Shown: positions 1-9,276, numbered from the stretch's first letter. The stretch is DNA of 64,000 bases from Acinetobacter nectaris CIP 110549 (GCF_000488215.1 NZ_KI530712.1:295736-359735); one strand, 5' to 3'. Translations and numbers: made by a program. The notes: generated by a model from the sequence alone, not told the origin.

Positions 1-1
1 A

Positions 2-79
2 TCTGAATCTGAATCTGAATCTGAATCTGAATCTGAATCTGAATCTGAATCTGAATCTGAATCTGAATCTGAATCTGAA
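2..79 (+). repeat. Hexanucleotide tandem repeat (TCTGAA) x 13, coding for (Ser-Glu)n
   Basis: Thirteen perfect in-frame copies of TCTGAA run from the window edge, and base 1 is the last base of a further unit, so the array continues to the left. It encodes alternating Ser and Glu in the flexible linker before tau domain V. Because the unit is six bases, gain or loss of copies keeps the reading frame and changes only linker length and charge. The absence of synonymous changes suggests recent expansion. Confidence 0.97.
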
Positions 80-580
80 GAACCGCAATACGAAGATATA
101 ATTATAGGTGAAGAGCCTCAAAGAGAATTGCCTGTAGAGTCAGAATCGTTGTTAACTCCACAAGAAATTTTAAGCTTACCAAAGCAAATATTGGAAGGTG
201 AGTGGAGCGTTGAAAAGTGGGAATACTGGTTCAGGCAAAGCGATTTATCTCCTGCTGTACAGGAGCTTGCGCAATATGGACTGATGTCGGGTGAGATTAA
301 TGGTGTTTGTGTATTCCATATTCCGCAAGAATATGAGCAGTTATTAAAGCAACAGCAACACAATTTAGAACAAGCACTTAAGAAAACGTGGGAAAATACT
401 GCTTTATCCGTAAGGTATGAAGAAATATCAGAAGTGACACCCTTTATATTGCAGCATGAGAGAAAGGAAAAAGCATATAAACGTGCAGAAGTTATGCTTA
501 GAGAAGAACCAGTTGTAAAGTCTTTACTTGAAACATTTGATGCTGATATTCACAATATTCATCTAAAAAGTGAAATATAA
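2..580 (+). CDS. dnaX: DNA polymerase III tau subunit, C-terminal part (5' end outside window)
   Basis: The frame is open from the window edge, so only the last 192 residues are seen. It begins with an uninterrupted Ser-Glu repeat encoded by the hexamer TCTGAA, then an acidic linker (EEPQYEDIIIGEE). A folded domain of about 150 residues follows, whose end (EEPVVKSLLETFDADIHNI) matches the tau domain V tail that binds the polymerase alpha subunit. Tau holds the polymerase cores and DnaB helicase together in the replisome. The downstream order phosphatase-murB fits Acinetobacter. The N-terminal AAA+ clamp-loader part and any gamma/tau frameshift site lie outside. Identity rests on the C-terminal motif and context; confidence is good but not absolute because the ATPase domain is not visible. 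Confidence 0.8.
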   Translation, partial: SESESESESESESESESESESESESEEPQYEDIIIGEEPQRELPVESESLLTPQEILSLPKQILEGEWSVEKWEYWFRQSDLSPAVQELAQYGLMSGEINGVCVFHIPQEYEQLLKQQQHNLEQALKKTWENTALSVRYEEISEVTPFILQHERKEKAYKRAEVMLREEPVVKSLLETFDADIHNIHLKSEI

Positions 581-643
581 GTAACATTTATTAATTAAAT
601 CATAGATATACTGTGAATAAAATCAAATTAAGATGTTGAGGTT

Positions 644-1156
644 ATGATGACTTATAAAGAACCTTATCGTATTTTATGCGTTTGTTTAGGTAATATTTGC
701 CGCTCTCCCACAGCGGAGGTTGTACTACGGCATGTTGTTGAAAAAAATAACTTAAAAATTATTGTTGATTCGGCAGGTACAAGTAACTATCACATTGGGG
801 ATGCGCCAGATAGTCGTAGTCAATTACATGCAAAAAAGCGTGGGTATCATCTTTCTGCTTTACGTGGGCGACAGCTTGCGACGCGAGATTTTACTAAGTT
901 TGATCTTATATTGGCTATGGACGAGCAAAATTTACAGCAAATTGAAAAGCTTAAAAGTATTGCAGAACAAGAGTTTGGTGCATCTGCATTAAAAGCTGAA
1001 TTGGCTATGATGACAAGAGAAGATAAGTCTCAACATAATGTGGCAATTGCAGACCCATATTATGGGGTAGGTACAGGATTTGAAGATGTACTGGACCAGT
1101 GTGAATCGGCAAGTCATGCTTGGGTTAGTTACTTTCAGCAACACCACATTGGATAG
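644..1156 (+). CDS. Low-molecular-weight protein-tyrosine phosphatase
   Basis: 170-residue cytoplasmic phosphatase of the LMW-PTP family. The P-loop C-x5-R-S is seen as CLGNICRS (Cys14, Arg20), near the N-terminus as usual, and the general-acid Asp is in the ADPYYG segment near residue 145. Such enzymes dephosphorylate tyrosine, often on BY-kinases of capsule export, but no wza/wzc gene is next to it, so it is probably a free-standing housekeeping phosphatase. Two adjacent ATG codons (644, 647) follow a GTTGAGG stretch; either could start. It lies 63 bp after dnaX and 8 bp before murB, so it is likely cotranscribed with murB. Confidence 0.88.
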   Translation: MMTYKEPYRILCVCLGNICRSPTAEVVLRHVVEKNNLKIIVDSAGTSNYHIGDAPDSRSQLHAKKRGYHLSALRGRQLATRDFTKFDLILAMDEQNLQQIEKLKSIAEQEFGASALKAELAMMTREDKSQHNVAIADPYYGVGTGFEDVLDQCESASHAWVSYFQQHHIG

Positions 1157-1164
1157 ATATTTTA

Positions 1165-2193
1165 GTGTTAAATATTAAATATGACTTTCAACTTAAAGGC
1201 TTAAATACACTAAATTTAAGTGCTGTTGCCGCGTATTTTATTGAAATTAATACGCAAACGGACTTAATTGATGCATTACAGTTTGCTAAGAAAGAAAGTA
1301 CAGAGGTTGTTGTATTATCAGGTGGTAGTAATATGCTATTGCCTGAGTATTTAAATGCATGTGTTTTATATATCAATATTCAAGGTATACAGTGTATTGA
1401 AGAAGATGAAACAGATGTACTTGTTCAAGTTGGTGCAGGTCAGAATTGGCATGATTTTGTTTTGTATTCAACACAGCAAGAGTGGTATGGGCTACAAAAC
1501 TTAGCTTTAATTCCCGGTAAGGTGGGTGCTGCACCTGTGCAAAATATTGGTGCATATGGTGTAGAAGTTGGTGAGTTCATTTCTTATGTTTCGGTATATG
1601 ATTGTATCGAAAAAGAGTTTGTTACTTTATCTCGCAATGAATGTCATTTTGAATATCGCAATAGTATTTTTAAGCAGAATCAAAAAAGGTATATCATTGT
1701 TTCAGTGGTATTTAAACTGAAAAAAAATGTTGAATTGAAACTTGACTATGGTGATTTGGCAACAGCCGTTGGTGATAATAAAACACCAATGAACTTACAA
1801 GAACAGGTAATTCGTATTCGCCGTTCGAAATTGCCTGATCCTAAAGAGTACCCGAATGTTGGTAGCTTCTTTAAAAACCCGATTGTTAGTCATCAGCAGT
1901 TTATGCAAATGCATGAACACTTTCCAAACATGCCTCATTATACACAGGCGGATGGTCGTGTTAAGCTCGCTGCAGGTTGGTTGATAGATCAGGTTGGATG
2001 GAAAGGAAAACATTTAGGTAAGGTTGGGATGTTCGCTAAACAAGCATTGGTATTGGTGAATTATGCTGATGCAAACTTAGAAGAAGTTAAAGCAACATAT
2101 ACAGCGGTTCAAAATGATGTGCAACAAAAGTTTAATATATTATTAGAGCCCGAACCAATAATCTTTGAGGAAAATGGATTAGGCCATTTATAG
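1165..2193 (+). CDS. murB: UDP-N-acetylenolpyruvoylglucosamine reductase
   Basis: FAD-dependent enzyme of peptidoglycan precursor synthesis that reduces UDP-GlcNAc-enolpyruvate to UDP-MurNAc with NADPH. The 342 residues equal the usual length of the E. coli (type I) form. Visible motifs are the FAD-binding LSGGSNMLL near residue 50, [16 protein letters not shown] near 118-133, YRNSIFK near 165, NVGSFFKNP with the catalytic Ser near 230, and a C-terminal EPEPIIF segment with the expected acid. The start is GTG at 1165, eight bases after the phosphatase stop. The next gene begins directly after its stop, which suggests one transcript. Confidence 0.96.
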   Translation: MLNIKYDFQLKGLNTLNLSAVAAYFIEINTQTDLIDALQFAKKESTEVVVLSGGSNMLLPEYLNACVLYINIQGIQCIEEDETDVLVQVGAGQNWHDFVLYSTQQEWYGLQNLALIPGKVGAAPVQNIGAYGVEVGEFISYVSVYDCIEKEFVTLSRNECHFEYRNSIFKQNQKRYIIVSVVFKLKKNVELKLDYGDLATAVGDNKTPMNLQEQVIRIRRSKLPDPKEYPNVGSFFKNPIVSHQQFMQMHEHFPNMPHYTQADGRVKLAAGWLIDQVGWKGKHLGKVGMFAKQALVLVNYADANLEEVKATYTAVQNDVQQKFNILLEPEPIIFEENGLGHL

Positions 2194-3318
2194 ATGGACG
2201 AGAATATGGCAAAAAAACAACCTTTTATGGTAAGGTTAGTGAAAATGATCGCGGTACTGGCAGTACTTCTCACAGCGTTCATTGTATTTATTTATACGCC
2301 ATTTTATTCAAAAAGTATTTTATTTTTGCTTAATCATTTTGTGCCTATAGAGGTCAATATGGTTGCGGCAAAAAGTCAACAAATAGCCGCGTTGAGTGAG
2401 CATGATGATTTAGAGCCAGGGTCGCATTTATGGATTGCCCGTCAAGCATATTTAAAAATTCTACAAGAAACCGCGCAGAGAGAAGATGCAGCTAACTTAA
2501 ACTTAGTTGAAGCAAGATACAAGATATTAGAACAACAGCTTCAGAAAAAGGAAGATGAAGATGAAACAGATGATGATGCGAGTGAGCCAGTAACTACAGA
2601 AAATAAAGCTTCATCAGAACCTGAGCCAAAGGCTGTGGAAAATATTGCTAATTTAAATGATTTAGATACCAATGTATTAATGCATAAATATAGCCAATTT
2701 TTAACAACGTACCCTGTAAAAGTAAATGATAAAGATCCAATAAGTCAGCAAGTTTCACAAGATTTACAGCAAGCGAATAGTGTTAGAGATGAGCAAAAAG
2801 CAGATGCTTCAAAACCTTCTGCAATTGTGGTACTTGGTGGCGGTTTGACTTTTGATCGTACAGCACGAAAAATTGTAGTGAATAATTATACAAGATTGCG
2901 TTTGGAAAAAACTTTAGAAGTCGAACAGCAAAACAATTTACCTATTGTACTCAGTGGCGTTGAAGCACCATATATGCAAATTTGGTTAAAAGACCATGGT
3001 GTAGATGCAAAGTTGCTTGAAAATAGAAGTATGAATACGTGCGAAAACTCAAGATTCAGTTCATTGCTTTTACAAAAGAAAGGTGGTGCACCACAAATCA
3101 TGTTAGTGACAGATGAATATCATATGCCACGAACACGTCGACTTTTTGCCCAAAATGGAATCGCAACTATTCCTGTAGATGCACCAATGCCAACGGCTTT
3201 AACAAGTTGGAAACCTGCTTTGTCGAATTATGACCATAGCCGACGTGCAAATTATGAACTCTTGGCAACTATGCGTGATGTCATTTTTGGTACAAATGAC
3301 TGCCGTGAGGTGCCTTAA
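2194..3318 (+). CDS. YdcF/ElyC/SanA-like DUF218 membrane protein
   Basis: 374 residues. One hydrophobic segment at about residues 12-35 anchors the N-terminus. A long charged region with an acidic stretch (EDEDETDDDASE) lies around residues 115-135. The DUF218 domain begins at SAIVVLGGGLTFD near residue 210 and contains VLSGVE, NTCENSRF and the basic/His segment DEYHMPRTRR. DUF218 proteins such as ElyC and SanA affect envelope integrity and undecaprenyl-lipid use; their chemistry is not settled. The ATG abuts the murB stop; an internal ATG at 2206 is also possible. The stop overlaps the next start in TAATG. Being coupled to murB supports an envelope role, which is inference. Confidence 0.75.
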   Translation: MDENMAKKQPFMVRLVKMIAVLAVLLTAFIVFIYTPFYSKSILFLLNHFVPIEVNMVAAKSQQIAALSEHDDLEPGSHLWIARQAYLKILQETAQREDAANLNLVEARYKILEQQLQKKEDEDETDDDASEPVTTENKASSEPEPKAVENIANLNDLDTNVLMHKYSQFLTTYPVKVNDKDPISQQVSQDLQQANSVRDEQKADASKPSAIVVLGGGLTFDRTARKIVVNNYTRLRLEKTLEVEQQNNLPIVLSGVEAPYMQIWLKDHGVDAKLLENRSMNTCENSRFSSLLLQKKGGAPQIMLVTDEYHMPRTRRLFAQNGIATIPVDAPMPTALTSWKPALSNYDHSRRANYELLATMRDVIFGTNDCREVP

Positions 3319-4346
3319 TGCCTGAGACACCATTTTTAACACCTACAGCATTAAAGCAACTTGATTTACCTATACCAAGTCGAGAAACAACACCTCATCA
3401 GTTGCAAGGGCTTAACTTATATAAGCCTTATAAGCCTGAGGGAGAGTTGCATTCATATCAGAAGCTGTATGGGTTGGACTTGTTAGATTGTTATTATTGG
3501 CAAGGATATATTCAGACTGAGCGCTTTAAGCTACATACTCAAGTATTTCAGCCAAAAGATATAGAGAGTCGTGGCACGATATTTTTGCTACATGGTTATT
3601 TAGAGCATAGTGGAATTTATCAACCTATTATTGAGGAAATACTATCTCAGGGCTTTAGTGTACTTACTTTTGACTTGCCCGGACATGGCTTAAGTAGTGG
3701 ATCACCTGCCAATATTGAAAATTTTGATCATTATCAAGATGTATTGCATGCAGTCTATCGTTATGCAAGAAATGCCCCTCAACTTGTTAAACCATGGCTT
3801 GGTATTGGTCAAAGTACAGGTGGCGCAATTTTAATGCATCATATATTGGCATATGCAGAGCAACGGAAAAACCCTATTGTAGATAGAATACTATTATTAT
3901 CTCCTTTATTGCGACCTGCAAAGTCTGCATGGTGGCATAACCCTTTGGGGTTAGGGATTATTCGTAGAATAAAAAAACAAGTACCAAGACATTTTAGACG
4001 AAATAATCATAATCCAGAGTTTCTGCGGTTTGTACGTTTAAAAGATCCTTTACAGCCTAAAATGATGGGAATGAATTGGATTTTAGCAATGTCTAAATGG
4101 ATGCCAGTTATGGAAAGTCGTCCATCATGTCGCATTCCTGTGTGGATGGCACAAGGTGCTTTGGATCAGACTGTAGATTGGCGATATAACATTGAATTTG
4201 TTAGAAAAAAATTTAGACTGCAAACGCTACTTATTTTAGAAGAAGGATCTCATCAAGTCATTAATGAGCGTGAAGATATACGTGCTGCTTTAACGGGTCT
4301 TATTCCTGCATTTTTACATGCTAAGTCGACAGGTCATTATTACTAA
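3318..4346 (+). CDS. Alpha/beta hydrolase (monoacylglycerol lipase/lysophospholipase type)
   Basis: 342-residue serine hydrolase. It shows the oxyanion-loop motif LLHGYLEHSG near residue 90, the LPGHGLSSG turn near 122, the nucleophile elbow GQSTGG near 165, a likely catalytic Asp in GALDQTVD near 279, and the catalytic His in GSHQVINE near 313. These are the hallmarks of the YtpA/PldB-like hydrolase_4 group, which cleaves monoacylglycerols or lysophospholipids. No signal peptide is evident. Its ATG overlaps the preceding stop by one base, indicating translational coupling to the DUF218 protein. The substrate cannot be assigned. Confidence 0.82.
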   Translation: MPETPFLTPTALKQLDLPIPSRETTPHQLQGLNLYKPYKPEGELHSYQKLYGLDLLDCYYWQGYIQTERFKLHTQVFQPKDIESRGTIFLLHGYLEHSGIYQPIIEEILSQGFSVLTFDLPGHGLSSGSPANIENFDHYQDVLHAVYRYARNAPQLVKPWLGIGQSTGGAILMHHILAYAEQRKNPIVDRILLLSPLLRPAKSAWWHNPLGLGIIRRIKKQVPRHFRRNNHNPEFLRFVRLKDPLQPKMMGMNWILAMSKWMPVMESRPSCRIPVWMAQGALDQTVDWRYNIEFVRKKFRLQTLLILEEGSHQVINEREDIRAALTGLIPAFLHAKSTGHYY

Positions 4347-4349
4347 TAT

Positions 4350-4378
4350 GCCATTTCCATAGTAGTTATGAAAATGGC
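4350..4378. terminator. Hairpin between convergent hydrolase and roxA genes
   Basis: GCCATTTCCAT and ATGAAAATGGC form an 11-bp stem with one mismatch around a 7-base loop. A T-rich run (GGCTTTTATT) follows on the + strand. It sits between two convergent stops, so it may serve both; the U-tract is modest. Confidence 0.5.
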
Positions 4379-4386
4379 AATGGCTT

Positions 4387-5556
4387 TTATTCTTCTTCAG
4401 ACGAAGTAAGCATTAATATTGCATCATTAATGAGAGGTAATATATCTTCAAGCATGGTACTCGTGCTGAATACTTCTTCACTAAAGTAAATAATATCTCC
4501 ATCTGCAATTTTCTTGAGAATAGGTGCAGTTTCAACTGCTATATTGAGGGGCTCACCATTTGCCCAAAACTTTAGCATGTTTTCTTGTGCTAAATAGAGT
4601 AGACGAGAAGCAGGCTCAAGTTGGATTGAGTAATCTGTATCTAACAAATCATTGAGGTCTTCTAGCTCAATTTCATCTGACTCAGGAATATTGTCTGGAT
4701 ATTTAGGTTCAGACATTAATGCCATAATTGCATGATCAAAATGATCAGCAGTCATAAGCTTTTCAAGAAGGTGTTTTTTTATTGATTGTCTTTCTTGAGC
4801 AGTTATTTCACCAATTGCATTTGGATGTTCACGAACTATATCTTGTATTGGATTTTTGAGGTAATCATTGTCTGCAAATTGGTCGCTTACGCGGTCAATT
4901 ACACCTGCTAGGTTTGGCATGCGAAAACCAAATGAATACGTTAAGCATTCATCCTCTGCAACACCATAGTGTGATAGACCCGGTGGTACATAGAGCAAAT
5001 CTCCCGGTGCAAGTATTTCATCAAAACTAATTTCCATCTCAGAGAGTAGTTTGAGTGGCTGACCTTCAATAAACTGAGTGTTTTCATTGCAGCGCTGACC
5101 CAACTGCCAACGACGATGTCCAAACCCTTGAACTAAAAATACATCATAAAAGTCAAAGTGTTTACCAACAGAGCCACCTTTAGGGGCATAAGAAACCATA
5201 ATATCATCTCTACGCCATTGGGGTATAAAGTGAAACTTTTTCCATAGCTCTGCCAAGTCCATTGAATAGTGGTCTACAGCTTGAACAAGAAGTGTCCAAT
5301 AGGGAGGGAGGTTTTTAAAATCATTTTCTTCAAGTGGAGATGACTTTACCTGCCACTGATCATGATTTTTTCCTGTTTGCTGAATAAGGCGAGCAGTAAC
5401 CGTGTCTTCTAAAGCAAGAGATTGAATATCTTTAGGTTCAAGAAAAGTTGCAATTTCAGGAATAGCTTGTCGTACAAGAAGTGGTTTTTTTTGCCAATAC
5501 TCACGAAGAAATTGTTCTGCGGTAATATTGCCTAAGACAGTAAGAGGTTGTGACAT
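4387..5556 (-). CDS. roxA: Ribosomal protein uL16 3-hydroxylase (JmjC/cupin oxygenase)
   Basis: 389 residues, close to E. coli RoxA/YcfD (about 373). It is an Fe(II)/2-oxoglutarate oxygenase that hydroxylates an arginine of ribosomal protein L16. The iron-binding HxD is in GKHFDFYDVFLVQ, followed by HRRWQLG, and the distal His is in PPGLSHYGVAEDE. The N-terminus (FLREYWQKKPLLVRQA) is typical of the cupin_4 family, and the C-terminal part is the helical/winged region of the YcfD group. The gene is 15 bp after the maf stop on the same strand and is probably the last gene of a DUF2237-maf-roxA operon. Confidence 0.88.
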   Translation of the reverse strand: MSQPLTVLGNITAEQFLREYWQKKPLLVRQAIPEIATFLEPKDIQSLALEDTVTARLIQQTGKNHDQWQVKSSPLEENDFKNLPPYWTLLVQAVDHYSMDLAELWKKFHFIPQWRRDDIMVSYAPKGGSVGKHFDFYDVFLVQGFGHRRWQLGQRCNENTQFIEGQPLKLLSEMEISFDEILAPGDLLYVPPGLSHYGVAEDECLTYSFGFRMPNLAGVIDRVSDQFADNDYLKNPIQDIVREHPNAIGEITAQERQSIKKHLLEKLMTADHFDHAIMALMSEPKYPDNIPESDEIELEDLNDLLDTDYSIQLEPASRLLYLAQENMLKFWANGEPLNIAVETAPILKKIADGDIIYFSEEVFSTSTMLEDILPLINDAILMLTSSEEE

Positions 5557-5571
5557 TTGAGACCTTGTGGT

Positions 5572-6162
5572 TTAAGGAATTTGAAAATTGAGTTGGCGCA
5601 ATATTTGAGTAAGCTGAATAAGTGGAAGGCCCATAAGTGTTGTCTGGTCTTTACCTGTCATACTTTCAAATAATGAAATACCTAAGCTTTCACATTTAAA
5701 GCTACCCGCGCAGTGAAATGGTTGGTCTTTTTCAATATAACGTTCTATTTCTGCAAGAGAAAGTACTCTAAATTTTACTTCATAATGGGCTACAAGTGTG
5801 AAGTTTTGCTTTAGGGCCAAGCATTGAACGCTTAGACCTGTACTAAAACGTAAGGTTTTTCCTGAGTGCTGTTGTAGTTGCGCAATCGCATCGGCTTTAT
5901 CTTTAGGTTTACCTAAAAATACATGAGGTGTTTCCGCATGCCATGCAACTTGGTCAGAGCCAACTACAATTGCTTCAGGGTAGTCTTTTGCGATAACAGC
6001 AGCTTTATCAAAAGCAAGGCGTTTGGCAAGCTCATCTGCATGTATTTCACCCTTAGGCGTTTCATCTATATCAGGGCTAATACTTTGATATGGTAAATGT
6101 AACCTATCCATAAGCGATTTGCGGGTCTGGCTACTTGAAGCAAGAATAATTTTTTGGCTCAT
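5572..6162 (-). CDS. maf: Maf-like nucleotide pyrophosphatase (YceF/Maf-1 type)
   Basis: 196 residues from the ATG at 6162. A longer open frame extends upstream, but the family begins at MSQKIILASSS. Motifs include ASSSQTRKSL with the phosphate-binding Ser/Arg, SPDIDETP, VGSDQV and STGLSV. Maf proteins hydrolyse non-canonical or methylated NTPs; the YceF branch prefers 7-methyl-GTP. The start overlaps the stop of the DUF2237 gene by 4 bp (ATGA), so translation is probably coupled. The exact subfamily and substrate are inferred from motif style and the neighbouring roxA. Confidence 0.87.
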   Translation of the reverse strand: MSQKIILASSSQTRKSLMDRLHLPYQSISPDIDETPKGEIHADELAKRLAFDKAAVIAKDYPEAIVVGSDQVAWHAETPHVFLGKPKDKADAIAQLQQHSGKTLRFSTGLSVQCLALKQNFTLVAHYEVKFRVLSLAEIERYIEKDQPFHCAGSFKCESLGISLFESMTGKDQTTLMGLPLIQLTQILRQLNFQIP

Positions 6163-6545
6163 GAAACTGAATATTCCATTAAAACATGCAGAGGGACATA
6201 GCTGAGTATAGATTGATGACAAGCATGTAATTTTAGTTTTGGCGCATGACCCAATTCATAGGCTTCTACCCAACGTTCTACACAAATACACCAAAAATCG
6301 CCGGGTTTTAGCCCCGGAAATTCTAGTTCAGGCAAGGGGGTAATTAAGTCATTACCAATTTTCTGAGAAAAATTCAGAAAATCTGATGTCATTTGTGCAC
6401 ATACAGTGTGTTGACCGAGGTCTGTAGATGCCGTATGACAAAACCCGTTACGAAAATAACCTGTAATTGGGTCAAAACAACAACTTGCGAGGGGTTCGCC
6501 AAATATATTTAAGCGATTAATTTTAGGATCTGGATGAATAGACAT
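6159..6545 (-). CDS. DUF2237 family protein
   Basis: 128-residue protein that reads as DUF2237 throughout: CCFDPITGYFRNGFC, LGQHTVCAQMTSDFL, GNDLITPLPELEFPGLKPGD and WCICVERWVEA. Several conserved Cys and His residues suggest metal or redox chemistry, but the function of the family is not known to me. It is the first gene of the run with maf and roxA, overlapping maf by 4 bp. The divergent pgk starts 143 bp away. Confidence 0.8.
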   Translation of the reverse strand: MSIHPDPKINRLNIFGEPLASCCFDPITGYFRNGFCHTASTDLGQHTVCAQMTSDFLNFSQKIGNDLITPLPELEFPGLKPGDFWCICVERWVEAYELGHAPKLKLHACHQSILSYVPLHVLMEYSVS

Positions 6546-6688
6546 AAATATTCTGATTTAATAGGTGAAATTGTGAGTAAACAAAATTAGTTTTCTACAT
6601 CTCTTATACTAAAGAAGCTAACGTTTTTAAATATCTTCGTCTAAGATATTGTTATTGAAAATAGTGAATAACACAAGGGAGCAATAAA

Positions 6689-7873
6689 ATGACGTTTCAA
6701 CGTATGACTGATCTTGATTTACAAGGAAAGCGTGTCCTTATTCGTGAAGACTTAAATGTACCTGTAAAAGGTGGGGAAATTACAAGCGATGCTCGCCTAA
6801 GAGCAGCATTACCAACAATTAAGTTGGCATTAGAAAAAGGTGCAGCAGTCATCGTATGTTCGCATTTAGGTCGCCCTGTAGAAGGTGAACCAAAAGCTGA
6901 GCAGTCTTTAGCGCCTGTGGCAAAATATCTTTCAGATGCTTTAGGTCAGACAGTTCAATTAGAAACTGATTATTTAAATGGTGTAGATGTAAAAACAGGT
7001 CAAGTGGTGTTGCTTGAAAATGTTCGTTTTAACCATGGTGAAAAGAAAAATACACCTGAGCTTGCAGAAAAATATGCAGCATTGTGCGATGTATTTGTTA
7101 TGGATGCTTTCGGAACTGCGCACCGCGCTGAAGCATCTACAGAAGGTGTTGCACGCAAAGCACCGCTTGCAGTTGCAGGCCCTTTACTTGCTACAGAGTT
7201 AGATGCTTTAGGTCGTGCATTAAAGACTCCTGCAAAACCAATGGTTGCAATTGTTGCAGGTTCTAAAGTTTCTACCAAGTTAGATGTATTAAATTCACTT
7301 TCTACAGTATGTGACCAGCTTATAGTTGGTGGCGGTATTGCCAATACATTCTTAGCTGCTGCTGGATATAACGTTGGTAAGTCATTGTATGAAGCAGACT
7401 TGGTAGATACAGCAAAAAAAATTGCTGCAAAAGTTGATGTACCTTTACCAACCGATGTTGTTGTTGCTGATGCATCGAATATTGGTGAAGACTTTATGAG
7501 TTTTGTAAGTAATAGCCAAGCAGTTGTGAAAAAAGTTGCTGATGTGCAAGATACTGATATGATTCTTGATGTTGGGCCTGAAACTGCTGCGACATTTGCA
7601 AAATTGTTGCAAGAAGCAAAAACCATTTTATGGAATGGGCCTATAGGTGTATTTGAAGTTGATCAATTCGGAGAAGGAACAAAAGCATTGTCATTGGCAG
7701 TTGCTCAAAGTGATGCATTTTCAATTGCAGGCGGTGGTGATACTTTAGCTGCAATTGATAAATATAATGTTGCTTCTCATATTAGCTATATTTCAACAGG
7801 TGGCGGTGCATTCTTAGAGTTTGTAGAAGGAAAAACGCTACCTGCTGTTGCTGCTTTAATTGATCGTGCTTAA
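6689..7873 (+). CDS. pgk: Phosphoglycerate kinase
   Basis: 394 residues, the normal bacterial length. The enzyme transfers the acyl phosphate of 1,3-bisphosphoglycerate to ADP in glycolysis and reverses this in gluconeogenesis. Clear motifs are [11 protein letters not shown] near the N-terminus, [37 protein letters not shown], and the nucleotide-binding WNGPIGVFE and GGGDTLAA. The ATG follows a good GGGAG box. The small lipoprotein gene follows after 21 bp. fba is the next gene, a common glycolytic pairing; since Acinetobacter usually lacks phosphofructokinase, both likely act mainly in gluconeogenesis. Confidence 0.98.
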   Translation: MTFQRMTDLDLQGKRVLIREDLNVPVKGGEITSDARLRAALPTIKLALEKGAAVIVCSHLGRPVEGEPKAEQSLAPVAKYLSDALGQTVQLETDYLNGVDVKTGQVVLLENVRFNHGEKKNTPELAEKYAALCDVFVMDAFGTAHRAEASTEGVARKAPLAVAGPLLATELDALGRALKTPAKPMVAIVAGSKVSTKLDVLNSLSTVCDQLIVGGGIANTFLAAAGYNVGKSLYEADLVDTAKKIAAKVDVPLPTDVVVADASNIGEDFMSFVSNSQAVVKKVADVQDTDMILDVGPETAATFAKLLQEAKTILWNGPIGVFEVDQFGEGTKALSLAVAQSDAFSIAGGGDTLAAIDKYNVASHISYISTGGGAFLEFVEGKTLPAVAALIDRA

Positions 7874-7894
7874 TTGAGTTAAAAGGAGTATTTT

Positions 7895-8107
7895 TTGAAA
7901 CAGTTACTTATTATTGCACTTGGATTAGTGACATTAGGTACATTTACTGCATGTAGTAAAAATGAAAATCATGCAGCTACTGAAAATAGTACAGCTGCGT
8001 CGGCAGTTTCTTCTGACACAAGCCCAGAGCAGCAAGCTAAAATAGATGCGATAGATAAGCCTGTATTAGATTCAAAAAATACAGATGTTCCTGCAAAATT
8101 ACAATAA
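7895..8107 (+). CDS. Small putative lipoprotein
   Basis: 70 residues from a TTG start that has a strong AAGGAG box seven bases upstream. The N-terminus (MKQLLIIALGLVTLG) is a signal sequence ending in a lipobox FTAC, giving a lipidated Cys20 followed by Ser. The mature part of about 50 residues is polar and low in complexity (many Ala, Ser, Thr, Lys, Asp), ending in DVPAKLQ. No enzymatic domain is visible. It lies 21 bp after pgk and before a terminator, so it is the last gene of a pgk transcript. Function unknown. Confidence 0.78.
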   Translation: MKQLLIIALGLVTLGTFTACSKNENHAATENSTAASAVSSDTSPEQQAKIDAIDKPVLDSKNTDVPAKLQ

Positions 8108-8126
8108 ATTAAAAATTTTTTAAGAA

Positions 8127-8152
8127 AAACCTCGCAATTGCGGGGTTTTTTA
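8127..8152 (+). terminator. Rho-independent terminator after pgk-lipoprotein unit
   Basis: AACCTCGC and GCGGGGTT pair (one G-U) around an AATT loop and are followed by six T residues. It lies 20 bp after the lipoprotein stop and before fba. Confidence 0.82.
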
Positions 8153-8228
8153 TGGGCTTGACTATTTAAAGTACTGTTTTGTTTCTAGTTGGCATGTAGA
8201 ATACCGCACGCAAATTGGGGAGAGAGTT

Positions 8229-9230
8229 ATGGCTTTGGTATCGTTACGTCAGTTGTTAGACCATGCAGCAGAGCATAGTTATGGTGTTCCAGCATTTAAT
8301 GTAAATAATTTAGAGCAAATGCGTGCAATTATGCTTGCAGCAGATGCAACAAATTCACCTGTTATTGTTCAAGTATCTGCAGGTGCGAGAAAGTATGCAG
8401 GTTCGGCATTTCTACGTCATCTCATTGCAGCAGCAATTGAAGAATGGCCACATATTCCGATTGTAATGCATCAAGACCATGGTGTAAGCCCTGCGGTATG
8501 CCAACGCTCAATTCAGCTAGGCTTTAGCTCTGTAATGATGGATGGCTCGTTAAATACAGATGGTAAAACACCAACAAGTTATGATTATAATGTACAAGTG
8601 ACACGCCAAGTTGTTGAAATGGCACATGCATGTGGCGTTTCAGTTGAAGGTGAAATTGGCTGCTTAGGAAGTTTAGAAAAACAAGCCAATGTAGATCATG
8701 GTCAACTTCTAACTTCTGTTGATGAAGCAAAACAATTTGTTGCAGACACTAATGTTGATGCACTTGCAATTGCTGTAGGTACTTCCCACGGTGCATATAA
8801 ATTCACACGACCACCTACAGGCGATATTTTAGCGATTGAACGTATTAAAGAAATTCATGCTGCTTTACCAAATACTCATTTGGTGATGCATGGCTCTAGT
8901 TCAGTTCCTCAAGAATGGTTACAAGTCATTAATGCACATGGTGGTGCAATTGGCGAAACGTATGGTGTACCAGTCGATCAACTTGTTGATGCGATTAAAC
9001 ATGGTGTGCGTAAAATTAATATTGATACAGATTTACGTTTAGCATCTACAGGTGCAATTCGTCAGTTTATTGCAGAAAACCCAGCAGAATTTGATCCGCG
9101 CAAGTATTTTGCAAAAACGATTGATGCGATGAAAGAAGTATGTATTAGCCGTTATGAAGCATTTGGAACGGCTGGAAATGCAAGTAAAATTCGTCCAATT
9201 TCATTAGAAAAGATGGTTGAACGCTACTAA
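8229..9230 (+). CDS. fba: Class II fructose-1,6-bisphosphate aldolase
   Basis: 333-residue zinc-dependent aldolase that interconverts fructose-1,6-bisphosphate with DHAP and glyceraldehyde-3-phosphate. The sequence is of the Calvin-subtype/FbaA2 group: [10 protein letters not shown] near the N-terminus, IVMHQDHG with zinc-ligand His and catalytic Asp, [35 protein letters not shown] and [12 protein letters not shown]. The ATG has a GGGGAGAG box. It stands as its own unit between two hairpins. Acts in the cytosol with the upstream pgk in central carbon flow. Confidence 0.96.
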   Translation: MALVSLRQLLDHAAEHSYGVPAFNVNNLEQMRAIMLAADATNSPVIVQVSAGARKYAGSAFLRHLIAAAIEEWPHIPIVMHQDHGVSPAVCQRSIQLGFSSVMMDGSLNTDGKTPTSYDYNVQVTRQVVEMAHACGVSVEGEIGCLGSLEKQANVDHGQLLTSVDEAKQFVADTNVDALAIAVGTSHGAYKFTRPPTGDILAIERIKEIHAALPNTHLVMHGSSSVPQEWLQVINAHGGAIGETYGVPVDQLVDAIKHGVRKINIDTDLRLASTGAIRQFIAENPAEFDPRKYFAKTIDAMKEVCISRYEAFGTAGNASKIRPISLEKMVERY

Positions 9231-9254
9231 TTATTTATCGTTTCAGATTAAGAT

Positions 9255-9276
9255 AAAGCTCACGAAAGTGGGCTTT
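9255..9276 (+). terminator. Hairpin after fba
   Basis: AAAGCTCAC and GTGGGCTTT pair (one G-U) around a GAAA tetraloop, 25 bp after the fba stop, followed by ATTCATTT. It reads as a terminator, although the U-tract is short. It also separates fba from the downstream exporter gene. Confidence 0.65.

Noticed and set aside
1..79. CRISPR-like direct repeat at the window start
   Set aside because: The units are only six bases with no spacers and are in frame in dnaX; it is a coding microsatellite.
7000..7626. 208-codon open frame on the - strand inside pgk
   Set aside because: It is fully antisense to a complete phosphoglycerate kinase gene, has a low-complexity Ser/Ala/Thr-rich translation and no start signals; it is a codon-usage shadow.
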